Shown here: positions 22,753 to 35,187 of the stretch, piece after piece | How the letters are laid out: each line of letters starts with the position of its first letter | Position numbering within the stretch: the stretch's first letter is position 1 | Assembly: GCA_029339505.1 (NCBI GenBank) | Contig: JAQISU010000070.1 | Span: forward strand, 1,731,501-1,795,500 | Length of the DNA: 64,000 nucleotides | Reading direction: 5' to 3' | DNA from: Unio delphinus | Taxonomy: Eukaryota; Mollusca; Bivalvia; Unionida; Unionidae | Made by a program: the position numbers and the translations under genes | Notes under the pieces: model-generated | What the model saw: the letters and a program-made list of their open reading frames with translations, nothing else | The model's database searches: none | What the model was told of the DNA's origin: nothing

Positions 22753-22920
22753 GGAGCATCGTTGGTCATCTGCAGATGGCGCCAGTAAATAAAATTTGTT
22801 CCATTTGAACTACCTCATTATCAGGCTGAGCAACAACTGAGTTTTACCAGAACCGGAGGGACCAATTATGATAGAGCGAATATAATTTTGTAACACTAGA
22901 TGATGCTTGACCGGTGCTTG
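22753..22920 (-). pseudogene. Polinton (Maverick) packaging-type ATPase, N-terminal fragment
   Basis: On the minus strand about 56 codons match the start of the ATPase at 48280-48942. They read VKHHLVLQNYIRSIII, followed at once by a canonical P-loop GPSGSGKTQ. The frame then meets a stop (at the position of I-T-R-W-M in the other copy) and is recognisable only to a DDQRC-like block. The C-terminal two thirds, including Walker B, are absent. These FtsK/HerA-superfamily ATPases are thought to drive genome packaging in Polintons and related viruses. The fragment points away from the zinc-ribbon remnant starting at 22984, as in the 48-kb copy. Confidence 0.7.
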
Positions 22921-22983
22921 CTCGAGTAACGTTGAAATGTCAATCGCGTTCATATTGTACAAATATAGTGTTATCTATAATCA

Positions 22984-23403
22984 TGTTTGTATATTGCGTT
23001 CGATGCAAGACGGTCATGGTAACAACTGGGTTGAACGCAATAACGACAAAGAATAACAGGCGAGCACTTACAGGCAAGTGTGTAAAAATGCTGCATACAA
23101 AATATTTTTTTGAAAGCCAATGTAGTCTTTGCCTGATATATTTCTAAGATATTTGGAAAATAACCAAGAACACCATGAGCTACGTAAATAGAGGAAACCC
23201 AGCTTCAAGGAGATATTAATTGTGATACTGGAACCCGACTTGACATTAGACTCGACGAAAATGATCAACAAATCCCAGACGAATTACCAGTACATTAGAT
23301 TGATCAAACGTGTTATATTCATGATTTTGCGTATAAAAATAAACAACTACATATCAAGTCAATCCACATGACGTATTTGGCATATCACGTAAATGGGTCA
23401 CAT
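22984..23403 (+). pseudogene. Decayed Polinton zinc-ribbon (DUF5679-like) / phospholipase A2-like protein
   Basis: An ATG at 22984 opens a frame with YCVRCKT and then ITTKNNRRALTGKCVK, a DUF5679-like zinc ribbon. The second CxxC pair is incomplete: the residue expected to be Cys reads Met. Further on, in another frame (about 23210-23400), come a degraded glycine-rich calcium-loop region (CDTGTRLDIRLDEND) and a TCYIHDFAYKN block. The latter corresponds to the His-Asp catalytic motif of PLA2-like capsid domains. A TAG stop precedes that motif and frames change between the domains. The order and spacing equal those at 48960-49458. Confidence 0.65.
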
Positions 23404-24071
23404 ACATAGTCGTCGAGCTTGCAAGCAGGTACAAAGAAGTGAAGCCGCCATAGACTAAAACAGCGAATGAAATTTTAGCCGCGTTTGAACGAATTTATGA
23501 ACGTGTCTCCCTGCGCTGGCCACAGTTGCTACAGGTTGATCCTAGCAAAGAATCTCTCGGTACAGTAACCACGCTGATACAGCAAGATAACGTTGCAATC
23601 AAACGTGGATATAACTCGTTACATTGTGATCAGGAAATCGTTGAGCGATTTAATCAAGCACTTGTATAGCGACTGTTTGGACATCAATACGCGCAGGAAT
23701 TGCTGAGCAAGGACAGATCTCGTGAATGGGTAGCATAACTACCTTACGTGGTCAAGAGTGGAATTAACATGAAACCCATCGATGCTATCGCACAAAATTT
23801 CATACCAAGACAAAAGTCGCCATGAAATAAATTACAACAACCAGTACTAGACAGCAACGTGACAGTTAGGTATTTATATAAGTCTGGCAAACTTGAGGAA
23901 GACGCAGTAAGAGCTAATGATTCAATATGGAGCGTAACAACGCATACAATTTATAGAGTGGTAAGTGCTACTGCTCAGCCAACATCTCCGACGCCGTGTC
24001 TTCGTGTGTTTTCACGCATCAAGAAAAAAACCCCCAACATAACAATTGCCCAATATTCAACAAATATTTAA
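23404..24071 (+). pseudogene. Decayed Polinton retroviral-type (DDE) integrase
   Basis: One frame carries integrase-like blocks interrupted by at least four stops. VVELASRYKEVKP comes first, then FERIYERVSLRWPQ, then QVDPSKES with the second catalytic Asp. Next are DQEIVERFNQAL, with the catalytic Glu, and GHQYAQELLSKDRSREW. After a further stop the C-terminal region is still recognisable (VRYLYKSGKLEED then SIWSV, about 23860-23935); it is the SH3/chromo-like tail typical of Polinton integrases. The N-terminal third is missing. It aligns block by block with the integrase at 49490-50164 and keeps the C-terminal part which that copy has lost. Confidence 0.75.
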
Positions 24072-24230
24072 TGCTAATCAACCTGGTTTCAGTCATTCCT
24101 GCTTGCTAGCCTCAAATCAGCATTACCGCATTTTCACAATGGGGTCTCAGAAGGATTGGTGGGTGGGTGTCTTCCTTCATAAATAGTAAATCCGGATCAT
24201 ATACACGCCTCAGATTGACCTTTGGATTAA

Positions 24231-24394
24231 ACTTATCCACGAAAACACCATCTTTGTTTTAGCCCCCGAAGCCTTGATGAGCATCTCCACCCCCACCCCC
24301 ACCCAAACAAAAACTTATCCGCGAAAACACCATCTTTGTTTTAGCCCCCGAAGCCTTGATGAGCACCTCCACCCCCACCCCCACCCAAACAAAA
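24231..24394 (+). repeat. 82-bp tandem duplication
   Basis: A unit with CGAAAACACCATCTTTGTTT, GCCCCCGAAGCCTTGATGAG and CCACCCCCACCCCCACCC occurs twice, offset 82 bp, with three or so differences. Confidence 0.85.
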
Positions 24395-24446
24395 TCAACA
24401 AAAAAAAATCAACAAAAACAAACTGAAATGGGTCGCGTATATTTTT

Positions 24447-24650
24447 TGGGGTCGGTCTCTTATGGAGGCCTCGGATTGGTTGGGGCCGGTCTCTCATGCA
24501 GGCCTTGGATCGGTTGGGGTCGGTCTCTCATGGAGGCCTCGGATTGGTCGGGGTCGGTCTCTCATGCAGGCCTCGGATTGGTTGGGGTCGGTCTCTCATG
24601 GAGGCCTCGGATTGGTTGGGGTCGGTCTCTCATGCAGGCCTCGGATTAGC
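24447..24650 (+). repeat. 34-bp minisatellite, six copies alternating as 68-bp dimers
   Basis: Units of GGTCGGTCTCTCATGNAGGC plus CTCGGATTGGTTGG repeat six times. The variable base alternates G, C, G, C, G, C, so the true unit of spread is the 68-bp dimer. ORFs across it in either direction are by-products. Confidence 0.85.
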
Positions 24651-25210
24651 ATTTGAATAGTTTAATGAGTCAGTATCACATGGTGAAAACAAATGTCTAG
24701 GCCCCAATTTTAGTCTCATCCCCACTTCTGTCACCTTTCTTTCTCGTTGCTTTCTTACGTCCCTACTGATTACTCAATGGAAATTCGTTACAGATTTAAA
24801 GAGTAGAGAAGCACTTATTATAAAAGCCACCATGGGAGGATAACGGTTTGATTTTGATTGTTGTATACCAACAATTTAAAAGCCATGATATTATTAATGT
24901 GTTATCTATACTTAAAATCCTACTTGAGTGTGTAAACACTGAACAATTTGAAATCCGAGTCTCGTCAAAAACGGGTTTAAACTTAAACAGGTTATTCCGC
25001 ACCATTGTCGTTTCATACCAAAGCCGTTTTATGCTTAGTGCTATTTTCCTTTCGTACACAAAGCTATAGTAGTTTATTGCGCACAATTTAGTTCAAATAT
25101 AACTACCAAGATTTTATATAAATATATGTTACACATATTTTAAAACATTGGTGATAGATGCATTCGGTATTACCTGGGTGCATTATATATGTTTTATTGC
25201 TGACAGAACC

Positions 25211-25212
<2 letters not shown>
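24651..25212. other. No feature recognised
   Basis: AT-rich unique sequence. Confidence 0.35.

Positions 25213-25252
<40 letters not shown>
25213..25252 (+). repeat. (TG)n microsatellite
   Basis: About 20 TG dinucleotides. Confidence 0.95.
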
Positions 25253-25255
<3 letters not shown>

Positions 25256-25301
25256 ATGTTTCTGTGTTATAATGCAGAGTTAAGTTAAATTACCCATTTA
25301 T

Positions 25302-25315
25302 CCCCCCCCCCCCCC
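25302..25315 (+). repeat. C14 homopolymer
   Basis: Fourteen consecutive C. Confidence 0.9.
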
Positions 25316-25823
25316 GCAAAAAAATTTGTCTGCATTATATTTAGGAGGATAGCAAAATAAAATAGATTATGCTAAGCTATGAAAAAATAATTTTTCAACC
25401 TCTGATTTCAGTTAGTTCAAATGTGAACTTGAATTAAGTTACTTACTTGTTTTTTTTTGTGATCGGAGAAATTGTCCAAAACTTGTGGCAAGTATGTTGC
25501 CAACAGTCTATAGAAAAATGGCTTGGCGTTCCAGATAGTATACCGCGTTCTACAGTTTTAGTATCAAAGTAAGTTAAAATTAACACAAGTAGTGGTCATT
25601 GGAGACGACAAACTTAATTAAACAATTTTATATGCTTTAAACCCATTATTACAAGATCATCAAAATATCCATTTGCTTTGAGTTCCTAAACTGTAATTGT
25701 TTCAGCCATTTTAGCCAGTACTGAATAAAACCAAGAAAAATTACAATGTTTGTCGAGTTGAAAAACTAAAAACGAAAAGACTTATTTAATATTTCAAACT
25801 TGGTCAACGCTTTCTTTTTCATT

Positions 25824-25850
25824 TATATATATATATATATATATATATAT
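25824..25850 (+). repeat. (TA)n microsatellite
   Basis: About 13 TA dinucleotides. Confidence 0.9.
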
Positions 25851-25964
25851 GCTTAGCAGAAACAGTTTCTTTTAGAGAAAGATAGGTTCGTAGTTAGTAG
25901 AGAGGGAGCGGTAAATGTGACAATATGGTGTATTTGAGCGTATACAATAAAGGGCGAGAATTGA

Positions 25965-26050
25965 CTTTCACCTTGGGTACGAAACGACAATCACCTTTAG
26001 TACGAAACGACAATCACCTTTAGTACAAAACGACCAGTTTCTACTGGGTA
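25965..26050 (+). repeat. 23-bp tandem repeat, about three copies
   Basis: TACGAAACGACAATCACCTT repeats with period 23 and then degenerates to TACAAAACGACCAG and GTACGAAATG. Confidence 0.75.
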
Positions 26051-27188
26051 CGAAATGAATTGGGTACGAATTGACTTTAAGCCGTTTTAAATATATTTTA
26101 TATGTATACACTTAGGTTTCTTTTATGACACCCACACGTTTTAGCCTCAGTGTAAATCGTTGTTAAACTTGATAAGATAGAAAGTGTGAGAGTTTCATCG
26201 ATCCCTGAATTTTACTCGTGGACACAGCAGTAAACGAAAATGATTGGATAAGAAACACCATCCAGGGACTGTCTTTATCATAAACACCTACTGAAAAAAG
26301 AAGAAATAAAAAGAAGAAACAAAATAAAAAATATCGTCCAGCAGTATACACTGAAGGAGGTACTGTAATGTCCGCTGTGTCGACGCCTGCATGTATAGAA
26401 ACATATAAGTCTCAGTGTATTTTAGGATTTCTTCATTCGTTCTGGGCAACAGTTTTGAGTGGTTTCACAGCACATATCCCCGTGGGAGGTGCTTTGAATT
26501 TGGGTTGGGTGCATACATTTCTTTTGCTATGCGCTTCAACTGACTTGTAAGGACAAATGAATAGTATTGTTATGTTTTGATACATATACAGAAATATGGA
26601 CCTTTTTCACCTGTGTACTCTATTTTTAAAAATAGATTTAGACTTTAGGCCGGCGTCTGCGACATCATCCATCGTACTTTCTATTTAAATATCGTCGAGC
26701 AGAATCACAGGAAACCTCTTGATATATTTTCCCACGTTCTGCAATTAAACAGAAATAATGTATGTGGCGAAAGGTCTTATGACAGACTAATCTCCGACCT
26801 TACAGCCCAATGTGTCTTCCTACAGTTTTGTCGATTACTGGTTTTCATCACGACAGCAAACGTGCCATAGAAGCACTGATGCGTATATCTAAACCCATAG
26901 TTTGTGTATAGTTTGTGGTGATTCTTTTCTGCAAATATGAAGTTACATATTAACAATTAAGATGTAATTACATTATAGATAAATGTCATAAATATTGCGC
27001 TCGAATACATTTAATTTTAACAGCATGTGTGTCGTTAATATTAAACTTAGCTATTCACACTGTTCTAATTATTTAGACAGGACGGCCTCCGAGTGTTTGC
27101 TAGTCATTAACTTTGTTTTGTGGTACCTATTTTACAGTCCTGATATTGACAATGTTTTCTTATATTCTAGTATTTGTTTACATCTAAA
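26051..27188. other. No feature recognised
   Basis: AT-rich; no supported gene. Confidence 0.35.
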
Positions 27189-27860
<672 letters not shown>

Positions 27861-30597
27861 ACCACACAAACTTAGTAACAAATCTTGTTTCCAATCAAAG
27901 ATTGCAGAATAAAGACAGCCTTCATTTCGATAATAAATCAATATAAAAAGAAATTGAGAAGCTAAAAAAAGGAAATAACTCTCAGCTTGAAATAGTATTA
28001 ATAACCAGAATTACAATCCAAGGTAAATATTTTTAAAAAAGCAGAAATTGTAAAGAAATTGTGCGTTTAGCAATATAACTTTGATTATACGTTTTTTTCC
28101 TTCAAAGTTCGTATATATGTATAACAGTCATATCATGTCTAACTCTCATTTAAAATCAATGATACAGACCAGACAATAAATGTATTCACTACAGCACGTG
28201 CGGTCACGTTATCAATATATACATTTCACTCTGAGGTGTACGTGTCAGTTACGGAGTGGGATTAAGAATATATGTAAAAGTCATGCTTTTGTTACATTAT
28301 TGAAAACGATCAATTCTAAGATGAACATAAACAGTAAAAACAGTAGGAACATGTAAAGTATACAGTGACAATCTGGCGTATCAAAAGTTAAAAAATCAAC
28401 TTCAATGCATTTCAATATTGTTTAAAGTATTTTGTTAAATATTTTGCATTTACATGCCATAAATAATTTAGTGTTTTCAAGCAGTTTAATACTGAATGAT
28501 TGTTTTGTTTATGTTACAATTCCTATTCAATATGTTTAACTTCGTTTGACTGATATTTTATGGTCATTATGGTTCTTCAGTATGTGTATTATTATGAAAT
28601 ATTTCATACAGAAAAATGCAGTGATTAATACAATTTTATCTCAACTGAAATTTGAGGTGTTGAATCACATTCAAATATTCAATCACAGTTCTCCGGAATC
28701 CGAACCACACAATAAATTTCATAGAACCAGAGTCTATAGGCGATGATGAATTGAATCGAACTATTTACCTAAGCTAATTTTTGCCGTTGTAGTGATACAT
28801 TCAGGACCTCTATCGATGGCGACTATCAGTCTATATGCAATAGGTTGTTTTGTAATGCTTATGTGGCGGAAAATGTAAATTACTTTGGTATTCTTTTAGC
28901 GAGCAAAGGAAATTTCTCTGAAGCTAAACAAACATTCGCTGATAAAGCGATGATGGCAATGAATGTGCTTTTTTGTAATTTGATAAAATTGTTATTTAAA
29001 TGTTAATGAACGTTTGAAACTTTATTATTATGTTTGTTACAGTGTCAATTTACGCATTATATGTATGGAGCTTTCACCAAGCTGACAGATTTTAACATGT
29101 ACAACGAAGTTTTTAAATATATTTGGTTAAATTTTAAAACATCTACTTTATGACGTTGGCGAATTCAGTGAATTTAGTTGAATTTCATTTAAATATTTCA
29201 AACTGGTCAATTCAGATAAATATTGGTTTAGAATTAATGGCAGTTAAAATGAATCAATTAGCAGTATCCATTCGATTACACTCCTTCAAGATTCTTTCTT
29301 AACAGATTTGGTTTTGGTGTAGTGTGGATGTTTTCTGATTATGCAAGTTACTCAAAGTATATTAAAATTTTTAAGCATATAGATATAAATGTTTTCTATA
29401 AGACTGGATGAATAAATTACAAACTTCTTAATAAATGTCAATATACACAAGAAATAATGACCTCGGCAGATTAAATGCTTGCAAAACCTTAAACATCGGT
29501 CAGCTTTGAAAAAACTCGAGTGTCTGCCCATAATTGGAAAAATGAAACCGGTAAGCAAATAATTGATATAATCAATAGTTGTGAAAGACTTGGAATGTTC
29601 TGTACTATCTATGATATTGAAGGTTATTATAATTTTATTTTTAATATATCATGTATAGTTGAATTTTCGTGTAAGTCTGATTAGAAAGTACTTCTTGGAT
29701 AACCTATCCATGCACAATAACTTTGAATTAATAACATCTAGTAATACGAAGAGAAAATAAATGTAATAAATTTGGAGGATGCGCGTCGATTATATCACCC
29801 CGTTTTAAGGAATTCTTAGATGTGTGTGATTATTTGTGTGATTATTGAAATTCAGTCGGTGCAATGGAAATATTGTTTAGCCCAAAATAGTTAGTAATAT
29901 ACTTGGAGCAAACGTCACGGAGTGAAGTGTTAGTGAGATTCTATGATGCCATGGTTCACTAGTAGTGAATTCAGGTCAAAACTGAATGAGTGACTCTGTT
30001 ATACCATAGTATTAAAATCTAGTGGTGTACATTGGTCATGTGACTGCAGTGGCATATTTGCGGTAGGAAACCGGTAAATTACACAAAGGCACAAATAAGA
30101 AGGGACTCGGCAGATACGTTTATGTCGCCATGTTAGAAGATGTTGTGCAGTTGTACTGGCGAAATGTGCCCGGAAACCATAAATTGACTGGCTTAAGGTT
30201 GCGGAGTTAAATAGTTCCCTGTATTATGGGAGAGTTGTATGGTTCCCACGGCATGAACTGCTGGCGGTACGGAGATCTGATGAAGAGAAACCATGCAGAT
30301 GTGTGGTTTAAATATATTTGGCAGGTTGGAGATCTGTGGTCGTGCATTAATTAGAGTAACATTTATATATAGAACGGACATGTCGGGCTTTCTAATTTAC
30401 AGCTGAAGTTGAATGGAAGTCTTTGAAAATTTGCGGTAAACTTATGACTTTCAGCGGGAATCGCCCCAGGGTTTGACACCTCTCTGTTAAGCAAAGACCC
30501 TTGGCTTATAACAATAATATACTCCTGAAGAGATATATTATTATCTCAAGATAATTTATTACAAGAAGTAATGTTCTTTCTTTCAACTCTCGACAAT
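27861..30597. other. No feature recognised
   Basis: A long AT-rich stretch with only short random-looking ORFs. Confidence 0.35.
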
Positions 30598-30893
30598 TGC
30601 TGCGGTGGCCTAGTGGTTAGAGCGTCCGCCGCGGAAGCGGGAGATCGTGGATTCGATCCCCGGCCGAGTCATACCAAATACATACAAAAATGGTACTAAT
30701 AGCTGCCTCGCTTGACGCTCAGCATTAAAAGATTAGTGTATGGACTGTTGGTCGGCCTGGTGTCAGGATAATGTAACTGGGTGTGACATTATGCTACATG
30801 TCTGCTGCATGATGCCCCAGTGCTAGACATCACTATAAACGGCTTCACTGCAGACATCGTAGCGGATATGACTGAAAAATTGTTTAAGCTACT
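30598..30893 (+). mobile_element. tRNA-related SINE, family A, well-preserved head
   Basis: The head GCGGTGGCCTAGTGGTTAGA carries a box A-like promoter. GGATTCGATCCCCGGC matches the box B consensus. The body has CTCAGCATTAAAAGATTAGT, GGCCTGGTGTCAGGATAATG, TGACATTATGCTACATGTCT and the 3' CACTGCAGACATCGTAGCGG. It is the best reference copy of the family in this window. A genuine tRNA gene is unlikely, because the shared body follows directly. Confidence 0.8.
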
Positions 30894-31446
30894 TTAAATA
30901 TTCTAAACAAACGAAATCAAGTCTCGACATCTTTTGAGTTTATGTTTAATGTTATACTTATAGCCCTGGGTTGTAATTTGCAAATATGAACTCTACAAGC
31001 ATAAGAGTATATGTCACGAGTGGTGCAGTTCTCTGGTGATTTCATCTTACAGTAGTTGATATGCTTCTACTTCTTTCTAAGAACGTCGGTATATTTTTAG
31101 GGTCTGCCATAGTTCTTCTACTGATAATTTCTCAACAAGCTGACCTTATTCCGCTTCACTAATTGTATGCACTTTTAGTCATGCACCTTCTTTACGGTAC
31201 TATCGTTATACAAGAGATATAAATATCTAAATATTTAAATCTTCGACGAGTATGCGCTTCTGAGACCCGGCGATTTGTTTCATATAGAAAGACACTGTTG
31301 ATGCATTTCCTTTCTGCCTCTAACAATCGTTTTCGTCCAAAAACATGTTACGCGAACAATTGTTAACATCAATCTCTTCTACGCTTAATCAAAATTGGTT
31401 TATCATAATCCTCGAAATATGTAACTGGAATCGATTCTGCTGTGAA

Positions 31447-31449
<3 letters not shown>

Positions 31450-31493
<44 letters not shown>
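31450..31493 (+). repeat. (TG)n microsatellite
   Basis: About 22 TG dinucleotides, adjacent to the 3' end of a reversed SINE. Confidence 0.95.
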
Positions 31494-31495
<2 letters not shown>

Positions 31496-31504
31496 ATGTG
31501 AGTT

Positions 31505-31812
31505 TGGATTTTTAACGTAGCTTTAAAAAATATTCAGTCATCTCACTACGATGTGTGTGTGTGGCAGTTTATAGTGATTTTTAGCACTGGGGCATCATGC
31601 CGTAGACATGTAGCATGATGTCCCACCAAGTGAAATTATCCTGTGACCAGGCCGACCAGTCCAAACACTAATATTCTAATGCAGAGTGCCATGTGAGGCA
31701 GCTGTAAATACCATTTTTATAAGTCTTTGGTATGATTTGGTCGGGGATCGAACCCACGACCTCCCACATCCGAGGCGGACGCTATAACAACTAGGACACC
31801 GGGGCGGTCTGT
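31505..31812 (-). mobile_element. tRNA-related SINE, family A, reverse orientation
   Basis: On the plus strand it begins TTTTTAACGTAGCTTTAAAA and ends with the inverse head, GGGGATCGAACCCACGACCT then CCGAGGCGGACGCT and ACACCGGGGCGG. It is oriented opposite to the copy at 30598, about 600 bp away. Confidence 0.8.
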
Positions 31813-32509
31813 TGAAAATTTCACTTCATCATTGTGAAAATAGTCTTTGATACTATGCCTGACGGTGGTGTATATTTGTATTGTGTTTTCGTGTGCTAAT
31901 GTTATAACTTTAAACTGACCACGACTTAGTTGTGGTCCCAACGGTTAATATATATCTTGCGCTAATTTCGATAATATTTGAGTATAGACGAGGGTTTAGA
32001 ACCTCTACTTGGAAGCAGATAGAACATACCATTCGTTGACAAGTTGTACAAGATTATAACTGAACATCAAAAGGTTTTGCAAAGCCGATATCACACCCAA
32101 ACATTTCTTACTGATTCTGTAATAATTTTGCTAGCGCTTGTGTCGGGGTTTTAGTTTTAGTTCATGTCTTCTTGAATCAATATTCCCCCAACCCCAACAT
32201 CTCTTGCATAAACCGCCCGTTAAAATTGAGTGTATAAAATATGGATCTGAAAAATCTGGTAGACTCTAAAATATAGCCTTTAATTTATCAAAAGCCTCCC
32301 ACAATTTGTTTGACCAATGAAACATGCGTTTCGTACTCAATAAATTTGTCAGAGATTCAGCAAATATACAAATTTGTTTTTTTTAAAATTTCCTGGGGAT
32401 CATTCTAGTTAACATTCGTGCAAAACGCTTCAATATGACCCGGAAATAGTTTCGTATTGCGTCCTTAACATCTTGATAAAACATTAGTTTATTTGAAGAG
32501 TTAACAGGT
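31813..32509. other. No feature recognised
   Basis: AT-rich unique sequence. Confidence 0.35.
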
Positions 32510-32981
32510 TCAATTACTATGTTTCAAATCTTCAGTTCTCTCTACAGGCACGTCAATAATCCTCAATCGGCCACTCAAGCCCTGCAACAACAGAATCTTG
32601 TTGGAGACGATTGCATCATAATCAGGATCACCGACAACTATAAAACAAATGCTCGATATTAAAGTAATATATTGAAACGCAAACGTTTTGCTGAGGAATC
32701 TGGTAGCCTTTGTCAACATTTTGGACTCAGTCCAAGAATTTCAGCAGTCGATGATACGAGTAACCTGATAGTTGCCAAACTTGCGGAAGATTTTCGGTCG
32801 GTTCTTTGTGACCGCTTAACGTTGTAAAAACCTCAGTTACTACCAGGTTTGGAAAAATCATCAATGTTTTTAGTTGGTTATTCAGGTTGCCGGCCATGTG
32901 AAATGATATAAACACATGCCGTGGTAAAACAACACTTCGTTGAGTATTTTTTGTGATGATAATTCTCCACGAATGGTGCAT
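32510..32981 (-). pseudogene. Candidate Polinton-type (double jelly-roll) capsid protein fragment, decayed
   Basis: Two reverse ORFs lie end to end (32981 to 32727, then 32719 to 32510). The first contains LPRHVFISFHMAGNLNNQ, followed by a MIFPNLVVTEVFTTL strand-rich stretch. This resembles the PR-aromatic-V-x-x-x-F-Q block of Polinton major-capsid-like proteins, from memory of the family only. The second contains VGDPDYDAIVSNKI and no block I can place. Frames are broken between them, and the N-terminal part expected at higher coordinates is not clear. The product would be structural (virion shell). The call is tentative; a random AT-rich ORF remains possible. Confidence 0.3.
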
Positions 32982-33480
32982 TGTTTAGAATCTCATGTTA
33001 TTGCGAGAAATAAAATTAGAAATTTTCAGCCATACAACGTAAAAGAATGTTAAAATTGTTTCTTTGACAAATGATGGGTTTATTGGTGTCATCTAAAAAG
33101 TAAATTTGAAGTACGTCACTATATCTTCGTTAGGAGTGACATTATTAGAATCGCATCAGTGGTATGATCATGTGTGACTGTGTGCTTGTGTGTTTGGCAC
33201 CGAAAATAAGTTACTGAAATTCTATACAAAACATAAATATGCGTGAGAGAGGAATCGTGCCTGAAATCATTTTACGTAACAAGTTGGGCTCAACACTGTG
33301 CAAATCCACTGTTGAAGTGACTGCTATGTCCGACTATGACACATCATGCTTTCAAGGTATATTTGTTTTAATCAGGTTTTTTTCTGTCCTTAACATAAGT
33401 CGTAAACCTTGTGTAATTGTCACTGTAACGGGAAAGTTTTAGAATTGTATTTTTGACGTTCACATTGTCAAGAATTGCTT

Positions 33481-35187
33481 TCATTTACTTTGCATTGATG
33501 AAATAACCGTTTTATATCCACACGCTGCCCGTATTGTATTAGAATGGTGAAATAACGGACCATTGTCTTGACTAAAACCATTAATTTCTATGTTTAACCA
33601 CTTAGTCCATGCGTCTTCAATATTTGATGCGTTGATTTTACTCAGTTTCCATTCATATCGTATCCTGTTCATACCTGCACGATACTTTCTGGAATTTCTA
33701 ATAAAGTTAAAAGGTTCCAGGGTGAAAACATATTCCAAAACACCTTGCCGTCACAGCAAATCAAATGTTTGCGGGACCATGCTAGTCAATACCCAGACAT
33801 ATTATCAACATGTTGCAGTTGTCACGTTAGTCAAATGTGTGTGTTGTTGTGTTACTCACGTCTGTTCTTTTTTTGTTGTTGTTTTGTTTGTTTATATGGT
33901 ATTATATTACAAGTGATATTACTAATATACATGATGACCTCGGGAAGCTATATATCATTGCAGGGTGGTCTCAAGCAGCACATCATAACATTATATTCAC
34001 TTGGATCAAGATCGCCAGTGGGTGGTAGGAATTTTATTGACAGTGGTAAATATATCAGTGACTAATGGCTTGCTTTTGTGGCAACGACAGAAGGTCTTCC
34101 ATAAAATTTCTTAGTACATAAAAACATGGTTGATCGTATCCTGACGAGCAACCACATTCAGCCGATAGCACGTTAATCATCTCATGATTATATTCGTTAA
34201 TAGTTCGATTTTCTCTGGTCTGGAGTTGCCGATAATTAGCGTGCAAAAAGAGTTTGCAAATACGTGACCATGCATGGATGGTCTGGGCTTTACCTACGCT
34301 AAACATCCAGGGATTTTCTGCGTTGTGATGCCATCCTCAAGCGTTCATGTTAGGTGCGATGCTAAATGAAAATTTGTACCCATATCCTAAGCAGGTTCAA
34401 ATACGCAATGGAAGAGCCGTGCTCGCTGAAACATGTGTTTGTTATGAAGCGGAGATATTCATGTTCGTGAGACGTGATAAATCCGAATGTTGGATCTAAA
34501 ATATCATAGGTGATGTCGCTGATTTCTTAACACAGCTACTCGTAACACCGTGGAGAGAATACTTTAGTGAAAAGCGCATACCCAGATACAATTACACCGA
34601 TCCTAAAACACTATTGGATATACGACAGGATTCTAACAAACCAAATCATGATAAAGCACCTACACATTGCGTCGTTACTGCATGATCTCGCATACCTAGC
34701 AGTAACAAATATTCATGTAAGCAAAAGCTCTGATGTAGATATCATCTGTGTGGATTGGAACTAGCTTTGTGCAATGATCTGTCCTTGCATCCGGAATCTT
34801 CTACAATTTTAGCACGGTACTAGTGAAAAATTTGAATGACCTTTGTGATGCTCATCCGGGTATTTAATGCTAATTTCATAACATTACTTGATATTGCTGT
34901 TATCGCTACATATAGCCACAAATGGTGGATTGACCCACTCAAAACCACCCGCTGGTGATTTCGAATCGAGCGTTTGATTCAGCTGTAAGGATATTGACTA
35001 GCCTGGAATGTAGAAACTGCAGCAAGGCAATACATTTCAGGTGTTTAAGCCAGTTTTTCATGTTGTTAGGGTTGACCATTAATTGGGCTACCAATGCTAC
35101 TGCGACTCCTTGCGAGATCTGGTTACCATCGTAACCATCCAGGTACTGAAGCACGGTGTGTATTTTTTGTTGGAGACCAGAAACCAA
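33481..35187 (-). other. Block of unassigned reverse-strand ORF fragments
   Basis: Four protein-like pieces follow one another on the minus strand. They lie at 35187-34939 (82 codons, with LVAQLMVNPNNMKNWLKHLK), about 34530-34380 (with DPTFGFITSHEHEYLRFITN), 34306-34055 (83 codons) and 33738-33481 (85 codons, with MNRIRYEWKLSKINASNIED). Their composition is less skewed than that of surrounding random ORFs. I recognise no family. They may be remains of one mobile element gene cluster, perhaps continuous with the capsid candidate at 32510-32981. Overlapping plus-strand ORFs look like shadows. Confidence 0.25.

Noticed and set aside
30598..30672. Functional tRNA gene
   Set aside because: Boxes A and B are good, but the following 220 bp are shared with other SINE copies and the cloverleaf pairs poorly by eye; a SINE head is the better call.
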